Positions 1 through 5,588 are shown, counted from the stretch's first letter. The stretch: DNA of 5,658 nucleotides from an uncultured Negativicutes bacterium (GCA_937926555.1 CALAZX010000162.1:1-5658); one strand, 5' to 3'. The notes: a model not told the origin generated them from the sequence alone. Translations and numbers: made by a program.

Positions 1-503
1 AGCCGTATTCCGGGATTGCGGCTGCGGGAGACCTTGATGATGTCCCGTACCGCGGCGCCGGCGGAGGAGGTGACGATGCCGATGGTCACCGGATGCTCCG
101 GCAGGGGCTTCTTCCGTTCCTGGTCGAAAAGCCCCTCCTGCTCCAGCTTCTTCCGCAGTTTCTCATAGGCCTGCATCAGCTGGCCCTCGCCCTCCTCCAC
201 CAGCACGTCGGTGTAGAGCTGGTAGACGCCGTCCCTCTCGTAGACGCCGATACGGCCGATGGCCAGCACCGTGTCGCCGTTCTCGGGGAACTGCCAGAGC
301 TTCTGGGCCTGCCACTTGAACATGACGCATTTCAGCACGCTGTTCTTGTCTTTCAGTGTGAAATAGCAGTGGCCGGAAGGATAGCGCTTGAAGTTGCTCA
401 CTTCCCCCCGCACCTGGACGTTGTTGAACATCCCGCTGCTCTCGATCATATCCCGGACCAGGGAGTTGACCTCGCTGACCGAGTAGGTATACGCCTCAGC
501 CAT
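1..503 (-). CDS. xseA: Exodeoxyribonuclease VII large subunit, N-terminal part (runs off the left edge)
   Basis: Large subunit of exonuclease VII, which degrades single-stranded DNA to oligonucleotides together with several copies of the small subunit XseB in the cytoplasm. 167 codons are visible from an ATG at 503; the family is usually about 400-450 residues, so well over half lies outside the window. Residues about 5-105 match the N-terminal OB-fold (VRGEVSNFKR, SGHCYFTLKD, LKCVMFKWQA, GVYERDGVYQLY). A basic linker with EQEGLF follows, then the start of the catalytic domain (KKPLPEHPVTIGIVTSSAGAAVRDI, given here in outline, residues about 132-155). A GGGGGAG ribosome binding site at 508-514 lies 4 bases before the ATG. 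The start overlaps the end of the upstream TsaD-like gene by 8 bases, so translation is probably coupled. xseB would be expected next, beyond the left edge. Identification is secure from the OB-fold and PLP..P.xIGIVTS signatures. Confidence 0.96.
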   Translation of the reverse strand, partial: MAEAYTYSVSEVNSLVRDMIESSGMFNNVQVRGEVSNFKRYPSGHCYFTLKDKNSVLKCVMFKWQAQKLWQFPENGDTVLAIGRIGVYERDGVYQLYTDVLVEEGEGQLMQAYEKLRKKLEQEGLFDQERKKPLPEHPVTIGIVTSSAGAAVRDIIKVSRSRNPGIR

Positions 504-1470
504 GGTTCTCCCCCTGTCTCCGGGCGTAGGAGGCGCAGCCCGCCGCATTGTCGCAGCTGTACCGGGGTTCTGGTACCCATACCCGGATCCGCCGTTTCGC
601 CAGCTTCTCCTCCACGTGTTTCCGGATGGTCTTGTTGGAGGACACCCCGCCGGCCAGGATCACGTCCCGGACGCCGTGTTCCGCCGCGGCGTTCCGCAGC
701 AGACGGGTGAAACTCTCCCCCAGCATGTACTGGACCCCTGCGGCCAGGTCCGCCGCCGGTTCCCCGGCAGCCTGTTTCCGCAGTGCCGCGGTGCAAGGTC
801 CGGAGAAGCTCACGCTGGTGCCCCGTACCGAAACGGGAAGCTCCGTGATTGCCTCATGCTCCTCCGCCAGTTTCTCCAGGGCAGGGCCCGCCGGGAACTG
901 CAGTCCCAGGGCCACGCCCACACGGTCCACCAGCTGGCCCGCATGGAGGTCCGGGCTGCCGCCCACCTCGGTGAGCCGCCAGGAGCCGGCGCAGGCGGAG
1001 GGGTCATCCCCGCCGTCCCGCTCCGCCAGCATCAGGTCCGTGGTGCCGCCGGAGGCATGGAGCATGAGAAAACGCCGGGCATCCGGTCCTCCCGCCGACC
1101 ATACCGCCGCTTCCAGATGGTTCTCCTGGTGGCTGATCTGCCACAGGGGAATCCGGTGCAGCGCCGCCAGCGACCGGGCCAGTCCCTGCCCCGCCAGGAA
1201 GGCGGGCATGTAGGAGTCCTCACGGGGACGGGGCCAGGCGGAGACACCGATACCCAGCAGTCTTATCTCCTTGTCCCGGAGCGCCTCCTCCATCAGGTCG
1301 GGCAGGTTCCGCGTATGCTGGTAGACCATCTCCGACTGCTGCAGGCCGCAGTTTCCGGGTTTCACTTTTAAAATTCGCCGTGCTTCGGAAACCGGCTTAC
1401 CCTCACGGTCCAGCAGCATCACCGAGGTGGTGTAGCAGCTGGTGTCGATTCCCAGATAGGCTTCACGCAT
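496..1470 (-). CDS. TsaD/Kae1-like (peptidase M22 family) paralogue next to xseA
   Basis: A 324-residue ASKHA-fold protein of the TsaD/Kae1/YgjD family. Canonical TsaD transfers threonylcarbamoyl to A37 of tRNAs with TsaB and TsaE. This copy looks like the divergent paralogue that many Firmicutes carry beside xseA, often labelled 'O-sialoglycoprotein endopeptidase'; its role is not established. Visible: LGIDTSCYTTS at the N-terminus (phosphate-binding strand); the metal motif HQENH (His114, His118); SGGTTDL at about 140-146; GGVSSN at about 274-279; and CDNAAG with Asp307, the third expected metal ligand. The usual TsaD stretch around GPGL is replaced by WPRPREDSYMPAFLAG (about 79-94). An ATG two codons upstream (1476) abuts the TGAGGA ribosome binding site at 1477-1482, whereas the ATG at 1470 is spaced 6 bases from it, so I chose 1470. 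nusB ends 59 bases upstream; xseA overlaps its end. It is not clearly the tRNA-modifying copy, though I cannot see the rest of the genome. Confidence 0.88.
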   Translation of the reverse strand: MREAYLGIDTSCYTTSVMLLDREGKPVSEARRILKVKPGNCGLQQSEMVYQHTRNLPDLMEEALRDKEIRLLGIGVSAWPRPREDSYMPAFLAGQGLARSLAALHRIPLWQISHQENHLEAAVWSAGGPDARRFLMLHASGGTTDLMLAERDGGDDPSACAGSWRLTEVGGSPDLHAGQLVDRVGVALGLQFPAGPALEKLAEEHEAITELPVSVRGTSVSFSGPCTAALRKQAAGEPAADLAAGVQYMLGESFTRLLRNAAAEHGVRDVILAGGVSSNKTIRKHVEEKLAKRRIRVWVPEPRYSCDNAAGCASYARRQGENHG

Positions 1471-1529
1471 TGTCATTCCTCACTTATGGGTCGATCCGAT
1501 ACATCTTCCGTCCATGGTCGCCGCCGGAC

Positions 1530-1949
1530 TTATTCCGCCGCCGGCTCCTCACGCATCATGGCGCCCAGCACGCCGTTGATGAAACGGGAGGACTGCTCCT
1601 CGCCGAACTCTTTCGCCAGTTCCACCGCCTCGTTGATCTCGATGTTCACGGGCACCTTCTCCTCGGCGAAACGCATCTCGTACACCGCCATGCGGAGGAT
1701 GCTGCGGTCGATGGCCGCCATCCGCTCCAGGTTCCATTTCACGGCGTACTTGCCGATCAGTCCGTCGATCTCCTCCAGATGGGCCAGGGTGCCTTTCAGC
1801 ACGGTCTCGGCGTAGGCGTAGGCTTTCTTCGCCTCGCCGGTCTCCTGCTCGGCCAGTGCGGCCTCCAGTGCGGCCTCCGGCTCAACGTTGGAAAAATCCA
1901 CCTGGAACAGGCTCTGCAATACCATCTCTCTTGCTACTCTGCGAATCAT
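1530..1949 (-). CDS. nusB: Transcription antitermination factor NusB
   Basis: NusB binds boxA RNA with NusE (ribosomal protein S10) and supports processive antitermination on rRNA operons. The product has 139 residues, the normal length for the family. It shows the expected all-helical signatures: RRVAREMVLQSLFQVDF at the N-terminus (basic RNA-binding helix), KWNLERMAAIDRSILRMAVYEM at about 71-92 (stated here as its conserved core), and VPVNIEINEAVELAKEFG followed by SSRFINGVLGAM at about 99-131. An AAAGGAG site at 1960-1966 lies 10 bases before the ATG. It follows the DUF2273 gene by 18 bases and precedes the TsaD-like gene by 59 bases, so it should be cotranscribed with the Asp23 module from the promoter near 3485. 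The nusB-xseA association with an Asp23 gene upstream matches the B. subtilis yqhY-nusB-folD-xseA order, but folD is absent and the TsaD-like gene takes its place. Confidence 0.97.
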   Translation of the reverse strand: MIRRVAREMVLQSLFQVDFSNVEPEAALEAALAEQETGEAKKAYAYAETVLKGTLAHLEEIDGLIGKYAVKWNLERMAAIDRSILRMAVYEMRFAEEKVPVNIEINEAVELAKEFGEEQSSRFINGVLGAMMREEPAAE

Positions 1950-1967
1950 AACTCTCTTACTCCTTTA

Positions 1968-2195
1968 TTATCTGTGATATCCCGGCGGAAGCAGGCTGTC
2001 CAGCCATTCCACCAGGTCTTCCTTCCTGTCGATCTTATAGCCGATGAAGAATCCTCCCAGGACAAATATCAGCATGAAAAGCGTGCGCCAGAATCCGATG
2101 ATCAGGAACAGGGCCCCGATGATCAGACCGAACACGGTGCATAGGAAACGGGCGCGGTAATTGTTCCAGATGTCACTGATGATGTCTTTCATCAT
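1968..2195 (-). CDS. DUF2273 family small membrane protein
   Basis: A 75-residue membrane protein. A short charged N-terminus (KDIISDIWNNYRAR) is followed by two predicted membrane segments at about residues 18-36 (LCTVFGLIIGALFLIIGFW) and 39-55 (LFMLIFVLGGFFIGYKI), then a polar tail with acidic and basic residues ending in LLPPGYHR. Size, two-helix layout, the GYKIDRKED stretch and the position directly after amaP agree with DUF2273, whose members sit beside amaP and asp23 in Firmicutes, including the Staphylococcus aureus asp23 operon. The biochemical role is unknown; a partner of the membrane-anchored Asp23 complex is the natural inference. Two ATGs in tandem (2195 and 2192) both fit the GGGAGGG site at 2201-2207, and the first is used here. 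Only 13 bases separate it from the amaP stop. Confidence 0.88.
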   Translation of the reverse strand: MMKDIISDIWNNYRARFLCTVFGLIIGALFLIIGFWRTLFMLIFVLGGFFIGYKIDRKEDLVEWLDSLLPPGYHR

Positions 2196-2208
2196 ACTCG
2201 CCCTCCCT

Positions 2209-2742
2209 TCAGCCCTTGTTGCCGCTGGTGCTCTTGATGTGCTTGAAGAAGATCTCGATGTTGCGGACCTCCAGGCCCACCACCTTCTTGATGGTCTCCC
2301 GCACGTTGTCCTTCACTTCCTCCGTGGTCTCGAACACGTTGACCCCGGGTTCCAGCGAAGCGTTGATTCTCGCGTTGATGGCGTCTTTGGCCTCCATGGT
2401 CACCGCCACCTTCACCCCGTAGATGCCGTACACCTCCTGGGCGATATCCCCGATGTAGTTCTCCAGGGCACGCTTGGAGACGGTGGTCTTGCCGTTGTCG
2501 GAGTCCACCAGGGTCAGGGTGTCGACGCCGAAGACGCCGATGCCCGCCAGCAGCAGCCGGATGCTGATGCCGAAGATGATGACGCCTGCCACGGCATACT
2601 CCCAGCTGCCCGGCAGCGCCGTGATGATCTCCATGATCTCGCCGGCCGGGATAAGGCCGAACGTGCAGAGGATGATCAGCAGCGCGAACACCGCCATGAT
2701 GAATGTATATAAAGTCAGTATCACTCTGTCAGGTATTCCCAT
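2209..2742 (-). CDS. amaP: Alkaline shock response membrane anchor protein AmaP
   Basis: A 177-residue protein. Two predicted membrane helices lie at about residues 7-31 and 48-70, followed by a cytoplasmic domain (about 75-170) that itself resembles the Asp23 fold: NGKTTVSKRALENYIGDIA, a run ending VAVTMEAKDAINARINASL, and VKDNVRETIKKVVGLEV. In S. aureus AmaP anchors Asp23 to the membrane; the same role is inferred here because the asp23-like gene lies immediately upstream. The longest open frame begins at a GTG (2751) embedded in the ribosome binding site, so it cannot use it. The ATG at 2742 lies 8 bases after AAGGAG (2751-2756) and gives MGIPDRVILT, so I chose it. The asp23 stop is 5 bases before this ATG, inside the spacer, which implies translational coupling. 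The short tail ends KSTSGNKG. Family assignment is strong; the anchoring function is by homology. Confidence 0.92.
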   Translation of the reverse strand: MGIPDRVILTLYTFIMAVFALLIILCTFGLIPAGEIMEIITALPGSWEYAVAGVIIFGISIRLLLAGIGVFGVDTLTLVDSDNGKTTVSKRALENYIGDIAQEVYGIYGVKVAVTMEAKDAINARINASLEPGVNVFETTEEVKDNVRETIKKVVGLEVRNIEIFFKHIKSTSGNKG

Positions 2743-2747
2743 ATGCC

Positions 2748-3416
2748 TCACTCCTTGTCGAAGATTGAACGCTCTTCGCCGCTGTCGTCCTTCTCTTTGG
2801 CGAAGCTGATCTCAAGATTGCTCTTCCGCCGCCGTTTCACGCCCTCGATATGGACGTCCACGAACTCGGCGTCGTACTCGGTCATGTCCTCCACGGCCCG
2901 CTTCACCTTCTTCTGCAGCTTCATGGCCACTTCAGGGATGTTGCAGCCGTACTCCACGGTGACGTAGACCGATATCCGGCAGGACTTTCCGGTGACCGCC
3001 ACCCGGACCCCCTTGGCGGGGCTCTTCTTGCCCAGGAAGTTGTTGATGCCTTCCCGGAACCCGGTGCTCATCTCCAGCACGCCGGGCACATCCAGGGCCG
3101 CCAGGCTGGCCACGATGGCGATGACCTCGTCGGCCACCTCGATGTAGCCGATATCATCCTCACCGCTGTCCCCGGTGCCTTCCCCGGCGTCATCCGTTCC
3201 GGCTTCCTTGCCGTCGGGACTCTCCGTGCCGGCCTCTTCCGCAGGGTGCTCCCTGCCGGCCTCTTCTGCCGGTACGGTGTTCTCCCCGCCGGTGTCCGCC
3301 GCGGCAGCTGTCTCTGCGGCAGCCGGGCCTTCCGGCAGTCTCTCCTCCTCCGGAACCGCCTGTCCCGTATCCGGGGCGGCCTCCGTCGGCTCTATTTTTC
3401 TATTCTCCTCCCCCAT
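2748..3416 (-). CDS. Asp23/Gls24 (YqhY-like) family envelope stress protein with long acidic N-terminus
   Basis: A 222-residue product. Residues about 88-208 form an Asp23/Gls24 domain: IGYIEVADEVIAIVASLAAL, VPGVLEM, GVRVAVTGKSCRISVYVTVE, the typical YGCNIPEVAMKLQKKVKRAVE segment and VDVHIEGVKRRRK. The first 87 residues are low-complexity, rich in Glu, Ala, Gly, Asp and Pro, probably disordered, with a nine-residue repeat (PAEEAG core at 49-54 and 58-63). B. subtilis YqhY is about 135 residues, so the N-terminus is extra. A basic patch KRRRK at 194-198 precedes a charged tail. The open frame extends 39 codons upstream, but that part crosses the promoter. The ATG at 3416 follows AGGAGGT (3422-3428) by 5 bases, so it is the start. 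It is the first gene of the unit leading to xseA. Family members associate with the membrane through AmaP, or are linked in B. subtilis to acetyl-CoA carboxylase control; which applies here is unknown. Confidence 0.92.
   Translation of the reverse strand: MGEENRKIEPTEAAPDTGQAVPEEERLPEGPAAAETAAAADTGGENTVPAEEAGREHPAEEAGTESPDGKEAGTDDAGEGTGDSGEDDIGYIEVADEVIAIVASLAALDVPGVLEMSTGFREGINNFLGKKSPAKGVRVAVTGKSCRISVYVTVEYGCNIPEVAMKLQKKVKRAVEDMTEYDAEFVDVHIEGVKRRRKSNLEISFAKEKDDSGEERSIFDKE
3219..3272 (-). repeat. Two-copy 27-base tandem repeat in the Asp23-like gene
   Basis: Two neighbouring 27-base units encode PAEEAGREH and PAEEAGTES (residues 49-66). A 13-base identical core (plus strand tgccggcctcttc) occurs at 3227-3239 and 3254-3266. 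The following residues PDGKEAGTD look like a degenerate third copy with one extra residue. The unit lies in the acidic N-terminal extension and suggests growth by slippage. Confidence 0.75.
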
Positions 3417-3421
3417 AGCGC

Positions 3422-3428
3422 ACCTCCT
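3422..3428 (-). promoter_or_regulatory. Ribosome binding site deciding the asp23-like start
   Basis: AGGAGGT on the minus strand, 5 bases before the ATG at 3416. It is a near-perfect Shine-Dalgarno and rules out the longer open frame that begins at 3533. Confidence 0.9.
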
Positions 3429-3479
3429 GATGGCGAAGCAATATCTCTGCACAAAAAACCGCATTGTATATTGTGTATT

Positions 3480-3515
3480 ATTATACCATAGATGACGTAA
3501 CTTTACCATATATGG
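3480..3515 (-). promoter_or_regulatory. Extended -10 promoter of the asp23-to-xseA unit
   Basis: On the minus strand a perfect TATAAT (3480-3485) is preceded by TGG (3486-3488), giving the extended -10 form TGn-TATAAT. No good -35 is seen: TGGTAA at a 17-base spacing is the closest, which fits an extended -10 promoter. Transcription should begin near 3472, giving a leader of about 55 bases. A perfect palindrome CCATATATGG (3506-3515) covers the -35 area, and the seven bases TATGGTA occur twice, at 3504-3510 and 3484-3490, 20 bases apart. The sequence type suggests a housekeeping sigma factor with possible control at the palindrome; the regulator is unknown. Confidence 0.75.
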
Positions 3516-3533
3516 GAAACCCCAAAACACCAA

Positions 3534-3551
3534 TCCGGAGCTTTCTCCGGA
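3534..3551. other. Perfect 7-bp inverted repeat between the efp terminator and the asp23 promoter
   Basis: TCCGGAG and CTCCGGA flank a four-base loop. In the minus-strand transcript the loop is AAAG and the stem is followed by TTGGTGTTTTGGGG, a poor U-tract. It may be a back-up terminator or a remnant; the stem is real but its role is a guess. Confidence 0.5.
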
Positions 3552-3574
3552 CAGGCTTCACACAAAGTTCGGAG

Positions 3575-3610
3575 AAAAAAACGGAACCCCCGGTGAAACA
3601 GGGATTCCGT
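3575..3610 (-). terminator. Intrinsic terminator of efp
   Basis: On the minus strand ACGGAATCCC (3601-3610) pairs over ten positions with GGGGTTCCGT (3581-3590), including one G-U pair, around a ten-base loop. Seven T residues follow without interruption (last stem T plus 3575-3580). It starts 37 bases after the efp stop. It separates the pepP/efp region from the asp23 unit. Confidence 0.9.
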
Positions 3611-3647
3611 TCTGTTTTTCATGCTATGGCGTTTCCGCTGAGCAGAA

Positions 3648-4205
3648 TCAGGCGCGCTGGATGTAGTCGCCGGTTCTGGTATCGATCAGCAGATGGTCCC
3701 CTTCGTTGATGAACAGAGGAACCTTTACGATGTAGCCGGTGTCCATTTTGGCCGGTTTGCTGCCGCCGGTAGCCGTATCGCCACGGATGCCGGGGTCGGT
3801 CTCAACTACTACCAGCTCTACGGTGTTGGGCAGATCTACGCCCAGTACGCGGCCTTCATAGATGATGACTTTCACGTCCATGTTCTCTTTCAGGAAATTG
3901 ATACCGTTGCCCAGCTGTTCCTTGCTCAGTTCCATCTGTTCGTAGGTCTCGTTGTCCATGAATACGTACATGCCGTCAGCCTCGTAGAGGTACTGCATCT
4001 CGCGGCGGTCGATAACGGCCGGAGCCAGACGCTCGCCTGCGTTGAACGTTCTTTCTACTACTGCGCCGGTGCAGAGATTACGCATTTTAGCGCGGACAAA
4101 AGCTGCGCCTTTACCCGGTTTAACATGCTGGAACTCTACTACCTGCCATGCGTCGCCGTCGATGGTGACGGTCAGACCGGTTTTGAATTCGTTGGTGGAT
4201 ACCAT
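3648..4205 (-). CDS. efp: Elongation factor P
   Basis: EF-P enters the ribosomal E site and promotes peptide bond formation at polyproline stretches. The product has 185 residues, the standard length, with the three beta-barrel domains: KOW-like (about 1-63), middle OB (about 65-125) and C-terminal OB (about 130-185). The loop HVKPGKGAAFVR carries Lys32, the site modified in many EF-Ps; which modification applies here cannot be seen. Further signatures are YLYEADGMYVFMDNETYEQ, LPNTVELVVVETDPGIRGDTA and the C-terminal VPLFINEGDHLLIDTRTGDYIQRA region, each only paraphrased in part. An AGGAGGG site at 4212-4218 lies 6 bases before the ATG. Codon use looks less GC-biased at third positions than in the neighbours, as expected for a highly expressed gene. 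The gene is followed by a strong terminator and preceded by an AT-only stretch that probably holds a promoter. Confidence 0.98.
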   Translation of the reverse strand: MVSTNEFKTGLTVTIDGDAWQVVEFQHVKPGKGAAFVRAKMRNLCTGAVVERTFNAGERLAPAVIDRREMQYLYEADGMYVFMDNETYEQMELSKEQLGNGINFLKENMDVKVIIYEGRVLGVDLPNTVELVVVETDPGIRGDTATGGSKPAKMDTGYIVKVPLFINEGDHLLIDTRTGDYIQRA

Positions 4206-4224
4206 AAAAAACCCTCCTGTTTGT

Positions 4225-4270
4225 GACCAAATTTTTATAATTTATTTTTAATATTAAATAAATACCTGTG
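4225..4270 (-). promoter_or_regulatory. AT-only spacer with probable efp promoter
   Basis: The 75 bases between pepP and efp are strikingly AT-rich against GC-rich neighbours. TATAAA on the minus strand (4234-4239) could be a -10, with a start near 4227 and a short leader; the best -35 is poor. Positions 4240-4263 form a perfect AT-only dyad, ATTTATTT / AAATAAAT around AATATTAA, possibly an UP-type element. There is no GC stem that could terminate pepP, so read-through into efp also seems likely. Confidence 0.4.
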
Positions 4271-4280
4271 TTGAGCGGGC

Positions 4281-5336
4281 TCAGACAATCTCCAGAAGAG
4301 ATTTCGGCAGGGTGGTGAGGCTCTTCGCCCCTTCCGCCGTGAGCACCACGGTATCCTCGATGCGGACACCGCCTCTGCCCAGGTTGTAGACCCCCGGCTC
4401 GATGCTGAAGACCATGCCCGGTTCCAGCACCCGGTCGCCCCTGCGGTTGATGTTGGGCAGCTCATGGATCTCCAGACCCACGCCATGCCCCAGTCCATGG
4501 CCGAAGAATTCGCCATAGCCGCGGGATTCGATGTAGTCCCGTACCAGCTGGTCCAGCTCCCGTCCGGTCATGCCGGGCCGGGCCGCCTTGATGCCCCGGT
4601 ACTGGGCCTCCTGCACCACGGTGTAGACCTCCCGGTGCCAGGAGTTGGCCATCCCCATCACCACCGTCCGGGTGGTATCGGAATGATAGCCGTTGTACAG
4701 AGCGCCGTAGTCGAAGGTGACGAAATCACCCACTTCCACCGGTTTGTCGGTGGGCGCGCCGTGAGGCAGCGCGGAACGGGCTCCGGAAGCCACGATGGTG
4801 TCGAAGGATACCCCTTCGGAACCCAGGCTCCTCATGTAATATTCCAGTCTGGCCGCCAGCTCCTTCTCCGTCATGCCCGCCTTGATCTCGGGCAGCAGGC
4901 GGTTGAAAGCGCCGTCGGCGATCTTGAAAGCTTCCCAGAGGCTGCGGAGCTCGCGCTCGTCCTTGACGATGCGCAGTCCGGTGAGATTGATGCTGACCAT
5001 GGGTTCACGCAGCAGTTCCTGCAGCGCGGCCGCCTCCGTATAGGAGAAAGCGTCCCCGTCAAATCCCACGGCAAGGGCCTCGCCCACCAGTCCGGCGACG
5101 GCTTCCCAGATGCTGTCCTTGTACTCCAGCACCTTGCAGAGCTTCATCTGCGACCGGGCCTGCTCGGTGTATCTCCCGTCCGTGACCAGCACCAGCTGCT
5201 TCTCATCCACATACAGGATGCTGGAATCTCCGGTAAAGCCGGTCAGATATCTGATTGTATGAACATCTTTGATAACGGCGCACTCCAGTTTCCGCTCGCG
5301 CAGGAAATGGAGGAGCCTTCCTGTTCTCTCCAACAA
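4281..5336 (-). CDS. Xaa-Pro peptidase, M24B (aminopeptidase P-like) family
   Basis: Cytoplasmic dinuclear-metal peptidase that removes an N-terminal residue followed by proline (YqhT/PepP-like). The 351-residue product has the two-domain layout: an N-terminal creatinase-like domain (about 1-125, with TIRYLTGFTGDSSILYV and LVTDGRYTEQA) and a pita-bread catalytic domain. All five metal ligands are visible: Asp209 (FDYGA), Asp220 (SDTTRT), His284 (GHGLGHG), Glu313 (SIEPG) and Glu327 (RIEDT). The accessory histidines of LPHGAP (His192) and EIHE (His291) are present too. No ATG lies near the start: the longest frame opens with TTG at 5342, only 2 bases from AGAGAGGT (5344-5351). The TTG at 5336 is 8 bases away and is preferred; TTG at 5333 is possible. 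Length is typical of the short (about 350-residue) Firmicutes form. Adjacency to efp is conserved in Firmicutes and fits a shared theme of proline handling. Exact specificity (X-Pro aminopeptidase or prolidase) cannot be told from sequence. Confidence 0.93.
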   Translation of the reverse strand: MLERTGRLLHFLRERKLECAVIKDVHTIRYLTGFTGDSSILYVDEKQLVLVTDGRYTEQARSQMKLCKVLEYKDSIWEAVAGLVGEALAVGFDGDAFSYTEAAALQELLREPMVSINLTGLRIVKDERELRSLWEAFKIADGAFNRLLPEIKAGMTEKELAARLEYYMRSLGSEGVSFDTIVASGARSALPHGAPTDKPVEVGDFVTFDYGALYNGYHSDTTRTVVMGMANSWHREVYTVVQEAQYRGIKAARPGMTGRELDQLVRDYIESRGYGEFFGHGLGHGVGLEIHELPNINRRGDRVLEPGMVFSIEPGVYNLGRGGVRIEDTVVLTAEGAKSLTTLPKSLLEIV

Positions 5337-5343
5337 ATGCAAA

Positions 5344-5384
5344 ACCTCTCTACCTGTTTAAAATAGTACCTAGATATTTTATCA
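5344..5384 (-). promoter_or_regulatory. Ribosome binding site and likely -10 of the Xaa-Pro peptidase gene
   Basis: On the minus strand TGA-TAAAAT (5376-5384) resembles an extended -10 with one mismatch in the hexamer. Transcription would begin near 5369, leaving about 33 bases of leader with AGAGAGGT at 5344-5351. No convincing -35 is seen. A second weaker -10-like CATAAT lies upstream. Confidence 0.4.
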
Positions 5385-5588
5385 TAAAAAAGCTGATTAT
5401 GCTATATTTTTAACTTTTTTTGCGTATTTTTCCCGGAAACCGCCGTTTTTACGGCTTTTCCGGAAGGGATTCCCCGGTTTTCCGCCGGATGTCTTCCGCT
5501 GCGGAAAAATCATTCCCGCTCTGACGCCGGTCCTGTTCCGGATCCGGCGCGCATTGCGGATTTCACTCCGAAGCGCGGCACTCCCCTT
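5385..5588. other. Non-coding spacer dense in short inverted repeats
   Basis: I see no gene here. The right two-thirds is GC-rich and built of CGGA/TCCG dyads. The clearest is at 5433-5463: CCGGAAA pairs with TTTCCGG, enclosing GCCGT-TTTT-ACGGC with a small internal loop; two more outer pairs form on the minus strand. Another lies at 5525-5549: CGCCGG plus TCC pair with GGA plus CCGGCG across a one-base bulge. CCGGATCCGG is a perfect palindrome at 5538-5547. None is followed directly by a T-run on the minus strand, so termination of the upstream gene here is possible but not shown. The left part (5385-5430) is A/T-rich, with runs of up to seven A or T. Confidence 0.5.

Noticed and set aside
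502..1371. 289-codon plus-strand frame opposite the TsaD-like gene
   Set aside because: The complementary frame carries clear TsaD motifs; this one is Arg/Pro/Gly-rich with no recognisable motif.
1471..1529. Eleven-codon ATG frame between nusB and the TsaD-like gene
   Set aside because: No ribosome binding site of its own and too short to distinguish from chance.
1380..2144. 254-codon plus-strand open frame across nusB and the DUF2273 gene
   Set aside because: It runs through the ends of three well-identified minus-strand genes, has no family resemblance and low-complexity composition.
2743..2751. GTG start for AmaP overlapping the asp23 stop
   Set aside because: The GTG lies inside the AAGGAG binding site, leaving no spacer; the ATG nine bases later fits.
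3417..3533. 39-residue N-terminal extension of the Asp23 protein
   Set aside because: It overlaps the -10 element and promoter palindrome and has no ribosome binding site; the ATG at 3416 has an ideal one.
4464..5366. 300-codon open frame on the plus strand opposite the Xaa-Pro peptidase gene
   Set aside because: It is the antisense of a gene with all catalytic residues; its translation is rich in His, Gln, Gly and Leu without any domain, typical of a shadow in GC-rich DNA.
5431..5465. Intrinsic terminator for the gene at the right edge
   Set aside because: The hairpin is strong but on the minus strand is followed by GAAAAATACG, with no U-tract, so it is recorded only as a structured spacer.
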